A stretch of 64,000 nt of DNA from JBLMYQ01 sp050260055 (GTDB lineage: Bacteria; Bacillota; Clostridia; Acetivibrionales; UBA4821). Shown here one piece after another: positions 9,251 through 17,769 of the stretch. The DNA lies in the NCBI GenBank assembly GCA_050260055.1, contig JBLNBO010000020.1:1-64000 (forward strand), in the 5' to 3' direction. Position 1 is the stretch's first letter; every line of letters begins with the position of its first letter. Position numbers and translations under genes: made by a program. Below the pieces are notes generated by a model, which saw only the letters and a list, made by a program, of their open reading frames with translations, was not told the origin of the DNA and did not search any database.

Positions 9251-10186
9251 TTAATACTTCTCAAAAACTCTTAATTTTGCGCTTCTTGCTCTTGGATTTT
9301 CTTCAATTTCTTCTTCTGAAGGCTCAATTGCCTTTCTTGTTATTATTTTCCCGTGAGATACCTTCCCGCAACTGCATATTGGTAAGTCTCCCGGACATTT
9401 ACATCTTCCTTCTAAAGAAACGAATGTCTGCTTAACAATTCTGTCTTCTAATGAATGAAAGGTAATTATGCATATCCTTCCACCTTTATCTAATGAATCA
9501 ATTGAATTTCTAATTGACTCTTCCAGTATTCCAAGTTCATTGTTTACTTCTATTCTAATTGCCTGAAAGGTTCTCTTGGCAGGATGAGGTCCATCTTTTC
9601 TAGCCTTTGCAGGTATTGCTCTCTTAATAATTTCAACAAGTTCACCTGTTGTTTCTATCTTCTTCTCTTCTCTACTCTTGCAGATGAATTCAGCTATCCT
9701 TACAGCCCAGTTTTCCTCTCCATATTCACTAATAATCTTTATTAATGATTTTTTATCATATGTGTTTACTATTTCTTGTGCCGTAAGCTTTTGGTTTCTG
9801 TCCATTCTCATATCAAGAATTGCATCTGCCTGATAACTAAATCCTCTCTCGGCATTATCCAGTTGATATGACGAAACACCCAAATCCATCAAAATTCCAT
9901 TCGCTAAACGTCCTATTCTATTATTTATTACTTGATTAATTTCTGAGAAATTTTTATTTTCAAATATAATATTTTTATTTAGAATTGAAAGCCTTTTTTG
10001 TGAAGCTTTTATTGCATCTATATCTCTGTCGAAGCAGATAAGAATTCCTTTATCACTTAACCGGCTTGCAATTTCCCAAGAATGTCCTCCGCCTCCAGTT
10101 GTGCCATCTACATATATGCCCTCTGGAATAATCCCCAGCATATTAATGCATTCATTAAGCATAACCGGTTTATGAGCAAATTCCAT
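9251..10186 (-). CDS. rsmH: RsmH, 16S rRNA m4C1402 methyltransferase
   Basis: S-adenosylmethionine-dependent methyltransferase (formerly MraW) that N4-methylates C1402 of 16S rRNA. The 311 residues begin with HKPVMLNECINML and carry the SAM loop VDGTTGGGGHS. Other family motifs are MDLGVSSYQLD and HSLEDRIVKQ. A CKCPGDLPICSCG cysteine segment near the C-terminus is typical of Gram-positive members. It starts two bases after the mraZ stop (TAATATG), so the two are co-transcribed and probably translationally coupled. Confidence 0.97.
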   Translation of the reverse strand: MEFAHKPVMLNECINMLGIIPEGIYVDGTTGGGGHSWEIASRLSDKGILICFDRDIDAIKASQKRLSILNKNIIFENKNFSEINQVINNRIGRLANGILMDLGVSSYQLDNAERGFSYQADAILDMRMDRNQKLTAQEIVNTYDKKSLIKIISEYGEENWAVRIAEFICKSREEKKIETTGELVEIIKRAIPAKARKDGPHPAKRTFQAIRIEVNNELGILEESIRNSIDSLDKGGRICIITFHSLEDRIVKQTFVSLEGRCKCPGDLPICSCGKVSHGKIITRKAIEPSEEEIEENPRARSAKLRVFEKY

Positions 10187-10187
10187 A

Positions 10188-10616
10188 TTATATTCCTAAC
10201 TGAGACATCTTTTCAGCTATCTCATCAGCATCCATGCCAGAATTGTTATATGTTTCCCAGTTTTCTTTACTCCATATCTCAATTCTTGTTGATACCCCAG
10301 TAATGACTATTTCCTTATCAAGTTTTGCAAACTCCCTCAAGTTTGATGGTATTAATATCCTTCCTTGTTTATCAACTTCACATTCTGCCGCACCCGAGAA
10401 AAAAAATCTTATAAATTCTCTTGCAGCTTTATCTGCAATCGGAAGGGTTCTCAGTTTGTTTTCGAAATTAGTCCATTCTTCCAATGAGTAAACAAACAAA
10501 CAATTATCCAAACCTTTGGTTACTATAAATTTTTCACCAAGGCCCTCTCTGAACTTTGAAGGCATTATTATTCTGCTCTTCGGGTCAATTGTGTGTTGAT
10601 ACTCACCGATAAACAT
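10188..10616 (-). CDS. mraZ: MraZ, transcriptional regulator of the dcw cluster
   Basis: A 142-residue AbrB-fold DNA-binding protein with two SpoVT/AbrB-like repeats, each beginning with the family block (GEYQHTIDPKSRIIMPSKFR and VDKQGRILIPSNLREFA). MraZ forms ring-shaped oligomers that bind short direct repeats before its own gene. Three matching repeats lie 31-56 bp upstream of this start, supporting autoregulation. ATG start with AAGGAG upstream. First gene of the dcw operon. Confidence 0.97.
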   Translation of the reverse strand: MFIGEYQHTIDPKSRIIMPSKFREGLGEKFIVTKGLDNCLFVYSLEEWTNFENKLRTLPIADKAAREFIRFFFSGAAECEVDKQGRILIPSNLREFAKLDKEIVITGVSTRIEIWSKENWETYNNSGMDADEIAEKMSQLGI

Positions 10617-10646
10617 TTATGTACTCCTTGTTCGTGGAACCCTAAA

Positions 10647-10672
10647 CCACTTTCCACCACTTCCTACCACTT
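10647..10672 (-). promoter_or_regulatory. MraZ operator: three AAGTGG direct repeats at 10-bp spacing
   Basis: On the minus strand AAGTGG occurs three times, at 10672-10667, 10662-10657 and 10652-10647, exactly one helical turn apart. Known MraZ sites are GTGG- or TGGG-type pentamers separated by five bases, so this fits closely. The array begins eight bases downstream of the -10 box and overlaps the expected transcription start, a position that fits repression. Confidence 0.88.
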
Positions 10673-10679
10673 TACTGCT

Positions 10680-10708
10680 ATTTTAATACATTTTTTTGGT
10701 ATAATCAA
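10680..10708 (-). promoter_or_regulatory. Promoter of mraZ/dcw operon (TTGATT-17-TAAAAT)
   Basis: The minus strand has TTGATT at 10708-10703, a 17-bp spacer and TAAAAT at 10685-10680. This is a good sigma-A type promoter. It ends just upstream of the MraZ repeats, and transcription would start near 10673. Confidence 0.8.
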
Positions 10709-10740
10709 TAGGAAATATAAAAAATATTTTTTTGGGGCAA

Positions 10741-10766
10741 AAAAAAGAGGCATTCATATGCCTCTT
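10741..10766 (-). terminator. Rho-independent terminator after spo0E-like gene
   Basis: AAGAGGCAT and ATGCCTCTT pair with a four-base loop (10745-10766). On the minus strand they are followed by a run of eight T. This separates the spo0E-like gene from the dcw promoter. Confidence 0.88.
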
Positions 10767-10802
10767 ACTTATTACTTCTTTTTTATTTGACTGGAATTCA
10801 TT

Positions 10803-10949
10803 TTATTTGTTGACAAATGCATTTACATAGAAAGCAACAATTAGTTCGTCCAATGAAATACTTAATGTGTAAACATCTTGAAAGCTTGCTCCATTTCTAA
10901 TCTGGTTATCAAGTTCCTGTCGCAAGAAGTCAATCTTAGATTCCAGCAT
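10803..10949 (-). CDS. Spo0E-like aspartyl-phosphate phosphatase
   Basis: A 48-residue gene. The Spo0E family dephosphorylates Spo0A~P and so delays sporulation. The protein has two short helices and the family signature SxSLDELI (SISLDELIVAFY, residues 30-41). The N-terminus MLESKIDFLRQELDNQI fits the first helix. ATG start with GGGGTGA about five bases upstream, and a terminator follows. It sits alone between lgt and the mraZ promoter. The target phosphoprotein is inferred from family knowledge. Confidence 0.85.
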   Translation of the reverse strand: MLESKIDFLRQELDNQIRNGASFQDVYTLSISLDELIVAFYVNAFVNK

Positions 10950-11167
10950 AGGCTCACCCCGCAATTCTAATATTGTTATGTCTTTTATTTTTAGAGGATT
11001 TAAGCGTTAAGCCTCGTTAACACCTATTTTGCAAGCTTGTATTATTGTTCTCGCCTTAATAATATATTATCACTAATTAACTGTCAATATATTACAGTTA
11101 ATTTTTTACAATTTTGTATTTTTATTTAAACCCTTCTCATTTAACCTTAGACTTTATTTTTAATTGC
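10950..11167 (-). other. Upstream region of spo0E-like gene
   Basis: This 218-bp AT-rich stretch lies between the lgt stop and the spo0E-like gene. It should hold that gene's promoter, but I do not see a convincing -35/-10 pair and no other gene is visible. Confidence 0.4.
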
Positions 11168-11992
11168 CTAAATTGAATCATCCTTAGTCATTGAAATGTC
11201 TTGCCTAGCAGTCCTTCTTATATAAATTACAATCGCAAAAACAACCACAAGAATAATAGAAAGAATCTGAGAAACTTTTAAATTTCCAACCATCAAGCTG
11301 TCTGCCCTTAGGCCTTCAATCCAAAATCTGCCTAGCCCATACAGGATTAGATAAAGAAAGAAAACTTCACCTTTTCTCTTACTTCTATTTCTATAAAACA
11401 TAAGGAATACAAAAATCAATAGATTCCATAGAGATTCATATAGAAAAGTTGGATGAACAGCAATCATTTTAACCCCATCCAAAGCAGGTATTTCCATTCT
11501 CCAAGGGAGATTAGTAATTGAACCATAAGCTTCCCGATTTACGAAATTACCCCATCTGCCTATGGATTGTCCAAATGCTAAGAATGGAGCACAAAAGTCG
11601 AACAACGCTAATGGGTTAATCCCTTTAACTTTTGCAAAAATCCATGCCGTAATTACTCCAGCAATAACCGCACCATATATGGCAAGGCCTCCCTTCCATA
11701 TCTGCAATACTTCCAGCGGGTTTGCCGAATATTCCTGCCATTTAAAAATTACATAATATAATCTAGCTCCAATAACAGCAGCCGGTATAGCCAAGAAAAT
11801 AAAATCAATAAAATCATCCGATTTTATTCCGAACCTATCAACATCCCTCATTGCCCAAATAATATTAATTACTAGAGCAAGAGAAATAATTATACCATAC
11901 CAGAAAATCTCTTTCCCAAATATAGTAAAGGCAACCGGGTCAATATTAAATTCTAGTCCCAACCCTGGGAATGCTATTTTTTCACTTCCCAC
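11168..11992 (-). CDS. lgt: Lgt, prolipoprotein diacylglyceryl transferase
   Basis: Transfers diacylglycerol from phosphatidylglycerol to the lipobox cysteine of prelipoproteins in the membrane. The 274-residue polytopic protein carries the Lgt signature GRWGNFVNREAYG and the C-terminal motif HPTFLYESLWN, with further conserved arginines (GLGRFWIEGLR). Start is GTG after AGGGGTG. A shorter paralogue lies at 35.5-36.3 kb. This copy is the canonical one, and lipoproteins at 21.2 and 41.9 kb are potential substrates. Confidence 0.95.
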   Translation of the reverse strand: MGSEKIAFPGLGLEFNIDPVAFTIFGKEIFWYGIIISLALVINIIWAMRDVDRFGIKSDDFIDFIFLAIPAAVIGARLYYVIFKWQEYSANPLEVLQIWKGGLAIYGAVIAGVITAWIFAKVKGINPLALFDFCAPFLAFGQSIGRWGNFVNREAYGSITNLPWRMEIPALDGVKMIAVHPTFLYESLWNLLIFVFLMFYRNRSKRKGEVFFLYLILYGLGRFWIEGLRADSLMVGNLKVSQILSIILVVVFAIVIYIRRTARQDISMTKDDSI

Positions 11993-12001
11993 ATTTCACC
12001 C

Positions 12002-13285
12002 CTATTTTATTGGTCTAATCACAGACATTGCAATATTATCCACAATAAAATGTTTTCTAAAAATGCTTTCAACGTTTTCAAATTTTATATTTCTATAAGC
12101 ATCACTCAGCTTAAAGAATTCAATGCCTTTCATATTACTTGCAACAAACTGATGCCCAATCTTATCAACTGAATTAAACACTTTCAAAGTGCTGCCGATT
12201 TTCATCTTTTTGACTCTTTCAAAGCTTTCTTTATCTAAGCCCTTAGAATATATTTTATTTATTTCATTAATAATAATATCCCTAACCTCTTCTGGGTTTT
12301 TAGATTCACCGCCAATAGACGAATAACTATAATTGCTCTCAAATGTATAATCTGCATCAAAATTTGAAGTAATCAGCCCTTTCTCATAAAGAAGAGTATA
12401 CAAGTCAGAGCCCCTTCCGAAAAGCGTTTCCATTAAAATATTCATTCCTGCACTATGGACTGCAAAATCAGGCCCAGCATTTTCAGTATCTTCTTTAAAT
12501 CCAATTATAAATAAAGGTGCTGAAACCTCCATTTTTTGTTCAACATTTTTTTTATTTATTTCTGTAGGTTCATCGGGGAAGATTCTTTTTATATCCGGTT
12601 TAGATTCTTTAATTCTTTGATTTGATGCAATTGCTTCAAAAATCCATTCATGGTCAACATCACCTGCTACAAAAACAATCATATTGGATGGATGATAAAA
12701 AGTATTATAGCACTTGTAAAGAACTTCTTTATTAATGCCCGAAATCGAATCAATGGTTCCTGCAATATCAATCTTTACAGGATGTTTCTGATAAAGAGCA
12801 TCAAGGAAATTAAAAAATACCCTCCAATTAGGATTATCGTCATACATTCTAATCTCTTGACCGATAATTCCCTTCTCTTTTTCGACACTTTCATCAGTAA
12901 TATAAGGATTTTGAACGAAATCTACCAAAAGATTAAAACATTTCTTAAACTCTTCAGAGCAAGAAAACAGATATGCAGTATGATCAAAACTTGTATATGC
13001 ATTCGAAGAGGCTCCCAGAGCGGCATACTTCTCCATTACATCACCATCTTTTTGTGCAAACAATTTATGTTCAAGAAAGTGTGCAATTCCGTCAGGAACC
13101 TTCGTAATTTCTTTTTCACCTGGAATAATAAATTCACTATCAATAGAACCATAATGCGTAGCATAAGTAGCATACTTTTTTGTATAACCTTTTTTAGGAA
13201 GGACAAATGCCTTTAATCCATTGTCATATTCACAAACAAACAATTTTTCTCCGATTGAATTGCTCTCTATTATACTTTTTTTCAT
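12002..13285 (-). CDS. M16-family zinc peptidase (YmfH-like)
   Basis: A 427-residue insulinase-type peptidase. The inverted zinc motif HxxEH is present as HFLEH (residues 67-71), with the downstream glutamate in the block EKGIIGQEIRMYDDNP. The second, inactive M16 half follows. It overlaps the upstream M16 gene by one base (TAATG). Active/inactive M16 pairs of this kind (ymfF-ymfH) are common in Firmicutes. The substrate is unknown. Confidence 0.9.
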   Translation of the reverse strand: MKKSIIESNSIGEKLFVCEYDNGLKAFVLPKKGYTKKYATYATHYGSIDSEFIIPGEKEITKVPDGIAHFLEHKLFAQKDGDVMEKYAALGASSNAYTSFDHTAYLFSCSEEFKKCFNLLVDFVQNPYITDESVEKEKGIIGQEIRMYDDNPNWRVFFNFLDALYQKHPVKIDIAGTIDSISGINKEVLYKCYNTFYHPSNMIVFVAGDVDHEWIFEAIASNQRIKESKPDIKRIFPDEPTEINKKNVEQKMEVSAPLFIIGFKEDTENAGPDFAVHSAGMNILMETLFGRGSDLYTLLYEKGLITSNFDADYTFESNYSYSSIGGESKNPEEVRDIIINEINKIYSKGLDKESFERVKKMKIGSTLKVFNSVDKIGHQFVASNMKGIEFFKLSDAYRNIKFENVESIFRKHFIVDNIAMSVIRPIK

Positions 13286-14580
13286 TATCGTCCCTCCTTT
13301 GGCTTGATATAGTGAATCGTATCAAGATTTATTTTATCACAAATCTTTATAACATCATCCAATTTGACACTTCGGATTTTATTTAATATATCATCCATAC
13401 TGTCATCTGAATCAATAATAGACTGACCAAGACAAAAATCAACCAATTGAATAGGTTCATCCGCAAGGTTTCTCAAACTGTTTTCAAGAGCTTTAATTGA
13501 AGTTTCATATTCTTCGCTTGTTATTTTTCCTTCTTTAATATCATTCACTTGCTCAAGAATAATATTTTTTGCTTTTTCAAAATTTGAAGCTTCAACCCCG
13601 CTGCTTATCATCATAGTGCCTTTAAACTTATCCAGCCTTGAAAATACATAATATGCAAGACTATTTTTTTCACGAACATTTTGAAATAATTTAGAGTGAA
13701 CTCCGCCGCCCAAAATACTGTTATAAACAAGAAGATTATAATAATCCGGGTCTGATAAACAAATGTTTGTTCTGAATCCCATTGAAAGTTTACCTTGGTT
13801 AACATCCATTTCATCAACAAAGGTTCTAATCGCACTTACTATTTTCTTGGTTTCTTCCTTTTCAACCAATACGCTGTTGTCAGTTTTAATATCAATTATT
13901 CCTTCTAATCCTGAAATCCATTTTTCACCCACATCACCTAAAATCAGTATATCTATTTTAGATTTTGAAATATTGTCTTTATAGCGCTTATATAAAGCTT
14001 CAGAAGTTATGCCTTCAAGGTCTTCTAACTTGCCCCACTCATGAATTCCATATCTTTCGCCGGCACACATAAGCTCATAGCATCTTTCAACCGCATATTG
14101 AACCTTATCATTCTTTCTTGCTTGGATTAACTGTGAAAGATTATCCTTTTCCTGCTGCAAATATTCAGATTTAAAACTTTCTCCATCCAAGAGAGGCTTT
14201 GTAATAATATTATCTAGCAGTTTCGCACAAGAATCTAAAAGCTTTTCCCCTCCTGGCAAAAACTTTTCATTAACCCCATCAATATAAAAATGTTGAATTT
14301 GTCTTTCTCCTTTTTTTACAACCCCGCAATCAAAAAAGCTTCCATATAGATTCTCAAGTTTTCTTGAAATCTCCTTCATTGATGGGAAATCTCTGCTTCC
14401 GCGTTTCAAAACCATTGGAATTAAAGCATTTGACGTTACTGTTTTACTATCAAGCTGATTATGTATAAACAGATTGATAGATGCCGTTTTGAATTTGTCG
14501 GCTTTTACAACAAAAATATTCATGCCGTTTTTTGTATTGTATTTCTTTAAGTTGAACCCTTTACCTTTCTCAAAAGCCAT
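13285..14580 (-). CDS. M16-family peptidase-like subunit lacking the zinc motif (YmfF-like)
   Basis: A 431-residue M16 fold protein. Where the active partner has HFLEH, this one reads LIPMVLKRGS, so the zinc ligands are absent. It is therefore probably the non-catalytic half of a heterodimer with the next gene, which starts in its stop codon. The later segment SLAYYVFSRLDKFKGTMMI matches the substrate-binding half of M16 proteins. ATG start. Confidence 0.86.
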   Translation of the reverse strand: MAFEKGKGFNLKKYNTKNGMNIFVVKADKFKTASINLFIHNQLDSKTVTSNALIPMVLKRGSRDFPSMKEISRKLENLYGSFFDCGVVKKGERQIQHFYIDGVNEKFLPGGEKLLDSCAKLLDNIITKPLLDGESFKSEYLQQEKDNLSQLIQARKNDKVQYAVERCYELMCAGERYGIHEWGKLEDLEGITSEALYKRYKDNISKSKIDILILGDVGEKWISGLEGIIDIKTDNSVLVEKEETKKIVSAIRTFVDEMDVNQGKLSMGFRTNICLSDPDYYNLLVYNSILGGGVHSKLFQNVREKNSLAYYVFSRLDKFKGTMMISSGVEASNFEKAKNIILEQVNDIKEGKITSEEYETSIKALENSLRNLADEPIQLVDFCLGQSIIDSDDSMDDILNKIRSVKLDDVIKICDKINLDTIHYIKPKEGR

Positions 14581-14657
14581 AAGTTTATTTCACATCCTTT
14601 AAATTTTTTTGCTTTCCATATTAAATTTCTGCTGTTTCTCTCATATAGTATAAATAA

Positions 14658-14696
14658 TATGCCACTAAATATTCAACATGAATATTTAATGGCATA
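14658..14696 (-). terminator. Terminator hairpin after the VWA gene
   Basis: TATGCCA and TGGCATA plus the inner TAAATATTCA/TGAATATTTA arms give an 18-bp stem with one mismatch and a three-base loop. It is followed by an AT-rich stretch on the minus strand. Confidence 0.7.
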
Positions 14697-14742
14697 CTCA
14701 AAATTACGAAATTAGTAGTAAACAATCACTCCCAAGCTTGCT

Positions 14743-16524
14743 TTATTTGTTGGTCAGTTTTTTTAGAATATCAACTTCTTGTGATAAATCAGCATCATTG
14801 ATATCTTTCATTTCTTCTTCGAAATATTTTTCGAACTGGTTAAATAAATTTTTATATTCATCTAAGACTTTTAACGCAATTGATTGACGCTCCCATTTAC
14901 CAAGCTGTGGGTTTTCGGGCGGAACCAAAATTCCATCTTCTTGATTTATTAGAATTTTATCTACCTTTTGATCATCATAATTTTGTCTTTGATCTATGGT
15001 CCAATCCTTTAATAAATCTGCATATCTTGAAAGCAGCACTGCTTTTCTTATACCATTATTAGCAAAATATTCAGATGTTCTGTTTTCAAATACAACTTTT
15101 TCCGTACTGCTGTCAGATTTCCCGTTTCTATCTTCATAGCTTACGTTTAAGGTCAAATCATTATTGTCCGATAATTTTTTAAGCTTCAACAGAATAATTC
15201 CGCCTCTTGTTCCTTCATCAGTCTGAGCTGAAGGAAATAGAGTATTAACTTTCATAATCTCTCCAGTTGCTTCATTTGCTTCCGGAGAACCATAAACCTT
15301 TTCTATAATATAGCCCTTGGAATCCAGATTTAAGGATAGGTTAAATACAAGTGGAGTTACCATATATTCAAATTCTTTATCCATTCTTTTTTTGAATTCT
15401 TCTGAAGAATGAACAGAGTAGTAGTTTGCACCTCTTACTTTTGTTATAGTTTCAATCAAAGAAGTATTAAAATCAACACCTATTCCAATAAAGGTTGTAT
15501 AAATCTTCTTATCAGCATTTTTCTTTGTTAACCCCAAAAGGCTTTGTTCATCTGTGTCTCCGATATTAGGCATCGCATCGGTTAGGAATATTATTCTGTT
15601 TTCATATTCCTGGGGATTAGATTCCGATATATCTTTAAAGAGCTTTGAAGCCTCATTGTATCCTGATTCCAAATTTGTTCCCCCTCTTGAACTAAGCTCC
15701 ATAATGTGTTTCTTTACAGCCTTAATATCTATTTCTTCAACCTTAGTCAATTTGTTTGCTAAGTATGCAGAATCATCATAAACAACCATACCAAATCTAT
15801 CATTCTCATTTAAATGGTCAAGGAGCCCTACAATCGATTTTGATGCTACCTCAATCTTTGCTTTTTCAGAATCAGGATCTTTGTCTTTTTTCCCCTTATT
15901 CAAATTATCATAATAATAACTGTTAAACTGTTCTCCCATTGAACCTGAAATATCTAATACAACAACAAGATTTAATTTCTTTCTTTTAAAATCTCCCGTT
16001 TTAATATTGGAGTTCAATCCTACAGCTAAATAATAATCTTCTTGGCTTGAAATTGGATCTTTCGAGATTGCATATGTATATGATGGGCTAAATAATTGGT
16101 TGCTTTCTTTTGTTTTACCTGTATCAAAGTAGTAATCATAAAAAAGCCCCTCATAAGTTATATCTGTAGGTAAAGGTAAATAATTATTTTTTATATTTTC
16201 TCTGAAATTGTTTACGTCCTTTGCCCCTCCGGTAGAAAATCCAATATTTTTTGTTGATACAGAACTGCAAGCCATCTGCGCCATTTGGTTCCCCCCGCCA
16301 ATAGCCATGTTGGACATAAAACTTGATGCCACTGCATCTGTGGCCATTGTTTCATTTTTAAATAACCAGGTATCTGTTTTTTTAACTAAAGGATTATATG
16401 AAATGCCCCCATTATTATTTGAATTACCCCTGCTTGCAATCATTAGTACAATCACTGTAATTATTATTGCGATTACTATAAATCCAGCTAGAATTATCTT
16501 GCTTTTTTTACTTAATTTTTTCAT
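14743..16524 (-). CDS. Membrane-anchored VWA-domain protein
   Basis: A 593-residue protein with an N-terminal membrane anchor (residues about 10-31) and no lipobox cysteine. A von Willebrand A domain starts near residue 180 with an intact metal-ion-dependent adhesion site, DISGSMG, plus the later T (RGGTNLESG) and D (FLTDAMPNIGD). The C-terminal 200 residues look like a beta-rich domain ending in an acidic helix. Ca-activated-channel-type VWA proteins of Firmicutes look similar. The role is probably extracellular protein binding. It stands alone between two terminator hairpins. Confidence 0.85.
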   Translation of the reverse strand: MKKLSKKSKIILAGFIVIAIIITVIVLMIASRGNSNNNGGISYNPLVKKTDTWLFKNETMATDAVASSFMSNMAIGGGNQMAQMACSSVSTKNIGFSTGGAKDVNNFRENIKNNYLPLPTDITYEGLFYDYYFDTGKTKESNQLFSPSYTYAISKDPISSQEDYYLAVGLNSNIKTGDFKRKKLNLVVVLDISGSMGEQFNSYYYDNLNKGKKDKDPDSEKAKIEVASKSIVGLLDHLNENDRFGMVVYDDSAYLANKLTKVEEIDIKAVKKHIMELSSRGGTNLESGYNEASKLFKDISESNPQEYENRIIFLTDAMPNIGDTDEQSLLGLTKKNADKKIYTTFIGIGVDFNTSLIETITKVRGANYYSVHSSEEFKKRMDKEFEYMVTPLVFNLSLNLDSKGYIIEKVYGSPEANEATGEIMKVNTLFPSAQTDEGTRGGIILLKLKKLSDNNDLTLNVSYEDRNGKSDSSTEKVVFENRTSEYFANNGIRKAVLLSRYADLLKDWTIDQRQNYDDQKVDKILINQEDGILVPPENPQLGKWERQSIALKVLDEYKNLFNQFEKYFEEEMKDINDADLSQEVDILKKLTNK

Positions 16525-16601
16525 ATATTTTCACTCCTTTTAAATTCAAGCTTATAAATTATTAGACTTGCTTTTTTATAAAAGGTTCCCCAAAATTTTA
16601 T

Positions 16602-16677
16602 ATAGCAAAGAAGTATTTACAATAAAAAATGAGAGCCTATAGGCTCTCATTTTTTATTGTAAATACTTCTTTGCTAT
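16602..16677. terminator. 76-bp perfect palindrome, terminator of rpsU-yqeY
   Basis: Positions 16602-16639 and 16640-16677 are exact reverse complements, so the palindrome has no mismatch. The core GAGAGCC/GGCTCTC followed by T-rich sequence makes a normal terminator in either direction. The outer arm also includes the last codons of yqeY, so the 3' end of that gene is mirrored downstream. Confidence 0.92.
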
Positions 16678-17097
16678 CAGGTTTACCATCTTGCCATCCG
16701 CTCTCCCTTTAACCTTTGCAAGTACTGTCTGCATCAGTTTTCCCATATCCTTAATACTGGATGCTCCGGTCTCAGTAATAGTCTGCTTCACAATCTCTTC
16801 AAGCTCTTGCTCTGAAAGTTGTTCTGGCAGATAGGCAAGCAAGATTTCAATTTCTTTTTTAAGATTATCTATTAAATCTACGCGATTGCTCTTCTCATAT
16901 TCGGGAAGGGTGTCTCTGCGCTTCTTAACTTCTTTTGCGATTACCTCAAGTATGCCTTCTTCATCCAAAGTCAATTTATTGTCCTTCTCAACCTGGAGGA
17001 TAGCTGAGCGAACCATTGTAACAGTATCTTTCCTGACTTGGTCTTTTTCCTTCATTGCAGTTTTCATATCTTCAAGAAGTTTTTCTTTAAGTGACAT
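16654..17097 (-). CDS. yqeY: YqeY/GatB-tail domain protein
   Basis: A 147-residue helical protein of the YqeY family, related to the tRNA-binding tail of GatB. Family signatures are MKEKDQVRKDTVTMVRSAI near the start, a YLPEQLSEQEL block near residue 90 and a final GRADGKMVNLIAKKYL. The role is unknown, and tRNA-linked functions are proposed for the family. It follows rpsU by 24 bp, a widely conserved pair. The stop lies inside a 76-bp palindrome. Confidence 0.93.
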   Translation of the reverse strand: MSLKEKLLEDMKTAMKEKDQVRKDTVTMVRSAILQVEKDNKLTLDEEGILEVIAKEVKKRRDTLPEYEKSNRVDLIDNLKKEIEILLAYLPEQLSEQELEEIVKQTITETGASSIKDMGKLMQTVLAKVKGRADGKMVNLIAKKYLQ

Positions 17098-17121
17098 ACA
17101 AACCGCCTTCCTGATTGCTAA

Positions 17122-17298
17122 TTATTTATTCTTTCTTTTCCTAGCAGCTTCAGATTTCTTCTTTCTTTTAACACTAGGCTTCTCATAATGCTCTCTCTTT
17201 CTCAGTTCAGAAAGCACCCCAGCTTTAGCACATTGTTTTTTGAATCTTTTTAATGCGCTATCTATAGACTCATTCTCTTTAATTCTAATCTCAGACAC
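17122..17298 (-). CDS. rpsU: Ribosomal protein bS21
   Basis: A small basic 30S subunit protein that helps mRNA recognition. With the GTG start at 17298 (VSEIRIKENESIDSALKRF) it has 58 residues, the normal length. A GGAGGGAGGG ribosome binding site lies just upstream. An ATG 42 bases earlier in frame would add an unconserved tail and is rejected. The lysine/arginine-rich C-terminus (RKKKSEAARKRKNK) is typical. A strong promoter precedes it. Confidence 0.96.
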   Translation of the reverse strand: MSEIRIKENESIDSALKRFKKQCAKAGVLSELRKREHYEKPSVKRKKKSEAARKRKNK

Positions 17299-17366
17299 GT
17301 CTCTTCCCTCCCTCCGATGAAAACATCGATACATATGCATGCATCATAGGCAAAATACACATGAAT

Positions 17367-17396
17367 ATTATACATTAAGCGTAAAATCCCTGTCAA
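17367..17396 (-). promoter_or_regulatory. Promoter of rpsU-yqeY (TTGACA-18-TATAAT)
   Basis: Perfect consensus hexamers on the minus strand: TTGACA at 17396-17391 and TATAAT at 17372-17367 with an 18-bp spacer. They lie about 70 bp before the bS21 start. Confidence 0.9.
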
Positions 17397-17414
17397 TAAT
17401 AATTATTGCCTTTA

Positions 17415-17759
17415 TTATACTATTAAACTGCCTAAAGATTTGCCACCAAGCAAATGGAAGTGTAAATGGTAAACAACCTGCCCGCCTTCTGCTCCATTAT
17501 TTACAATTACTCTAAATCCTCTTTCACTGATGCCAAGCTTTTGTGCAATCTTATTAATTGCCAAAAAAATATCCGAAAGAACATCAGCATTTTGTTCATT
17601 TATACTCGAAACACAATCAATATGCTGTTTTGGGATTATTAAAATATGAATTGGAGCTGCGGGCTTTATATCTTCAAAAGCTATAACCTTATCGTCTTCA
17701 TAAACAACCTTTGCTGGTATTTCCCCCTTTACTATCTTACAAAAAATACAATCCGACAT
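17415..17759 (-). CDS. HIT-family nucleotide hydrolase (HinT)
   Basis: A 114-residue histidine-triad protein that hydrolyses purine nucleoside phosphoramidates. It begins with CIFCKIVKGEIPAKVVYED and ends with the catalytic triad HLHFHLLGG. The cysteine pair at the N-terminus plus a later histidine can bind zinc in relatives. AGGAGG lies ahead of the ATG. It follows the HD-GYP gene by ten bases and is probably co-transcribed with it. Confidence 0.95.
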   Translation of the reverse strand: MSDCIFCKIVKGEIPAKVVYEDDKVIAFEDIKPAAPIHILIIPKQHIDCVSSINEQNADVLSDIFLAINKIAQKLGISERGFRVIVNNGAEGGQVVYHLHFHLLGGKSLGSLIV

Positions 17760-17769
17760 TACAATCCTC

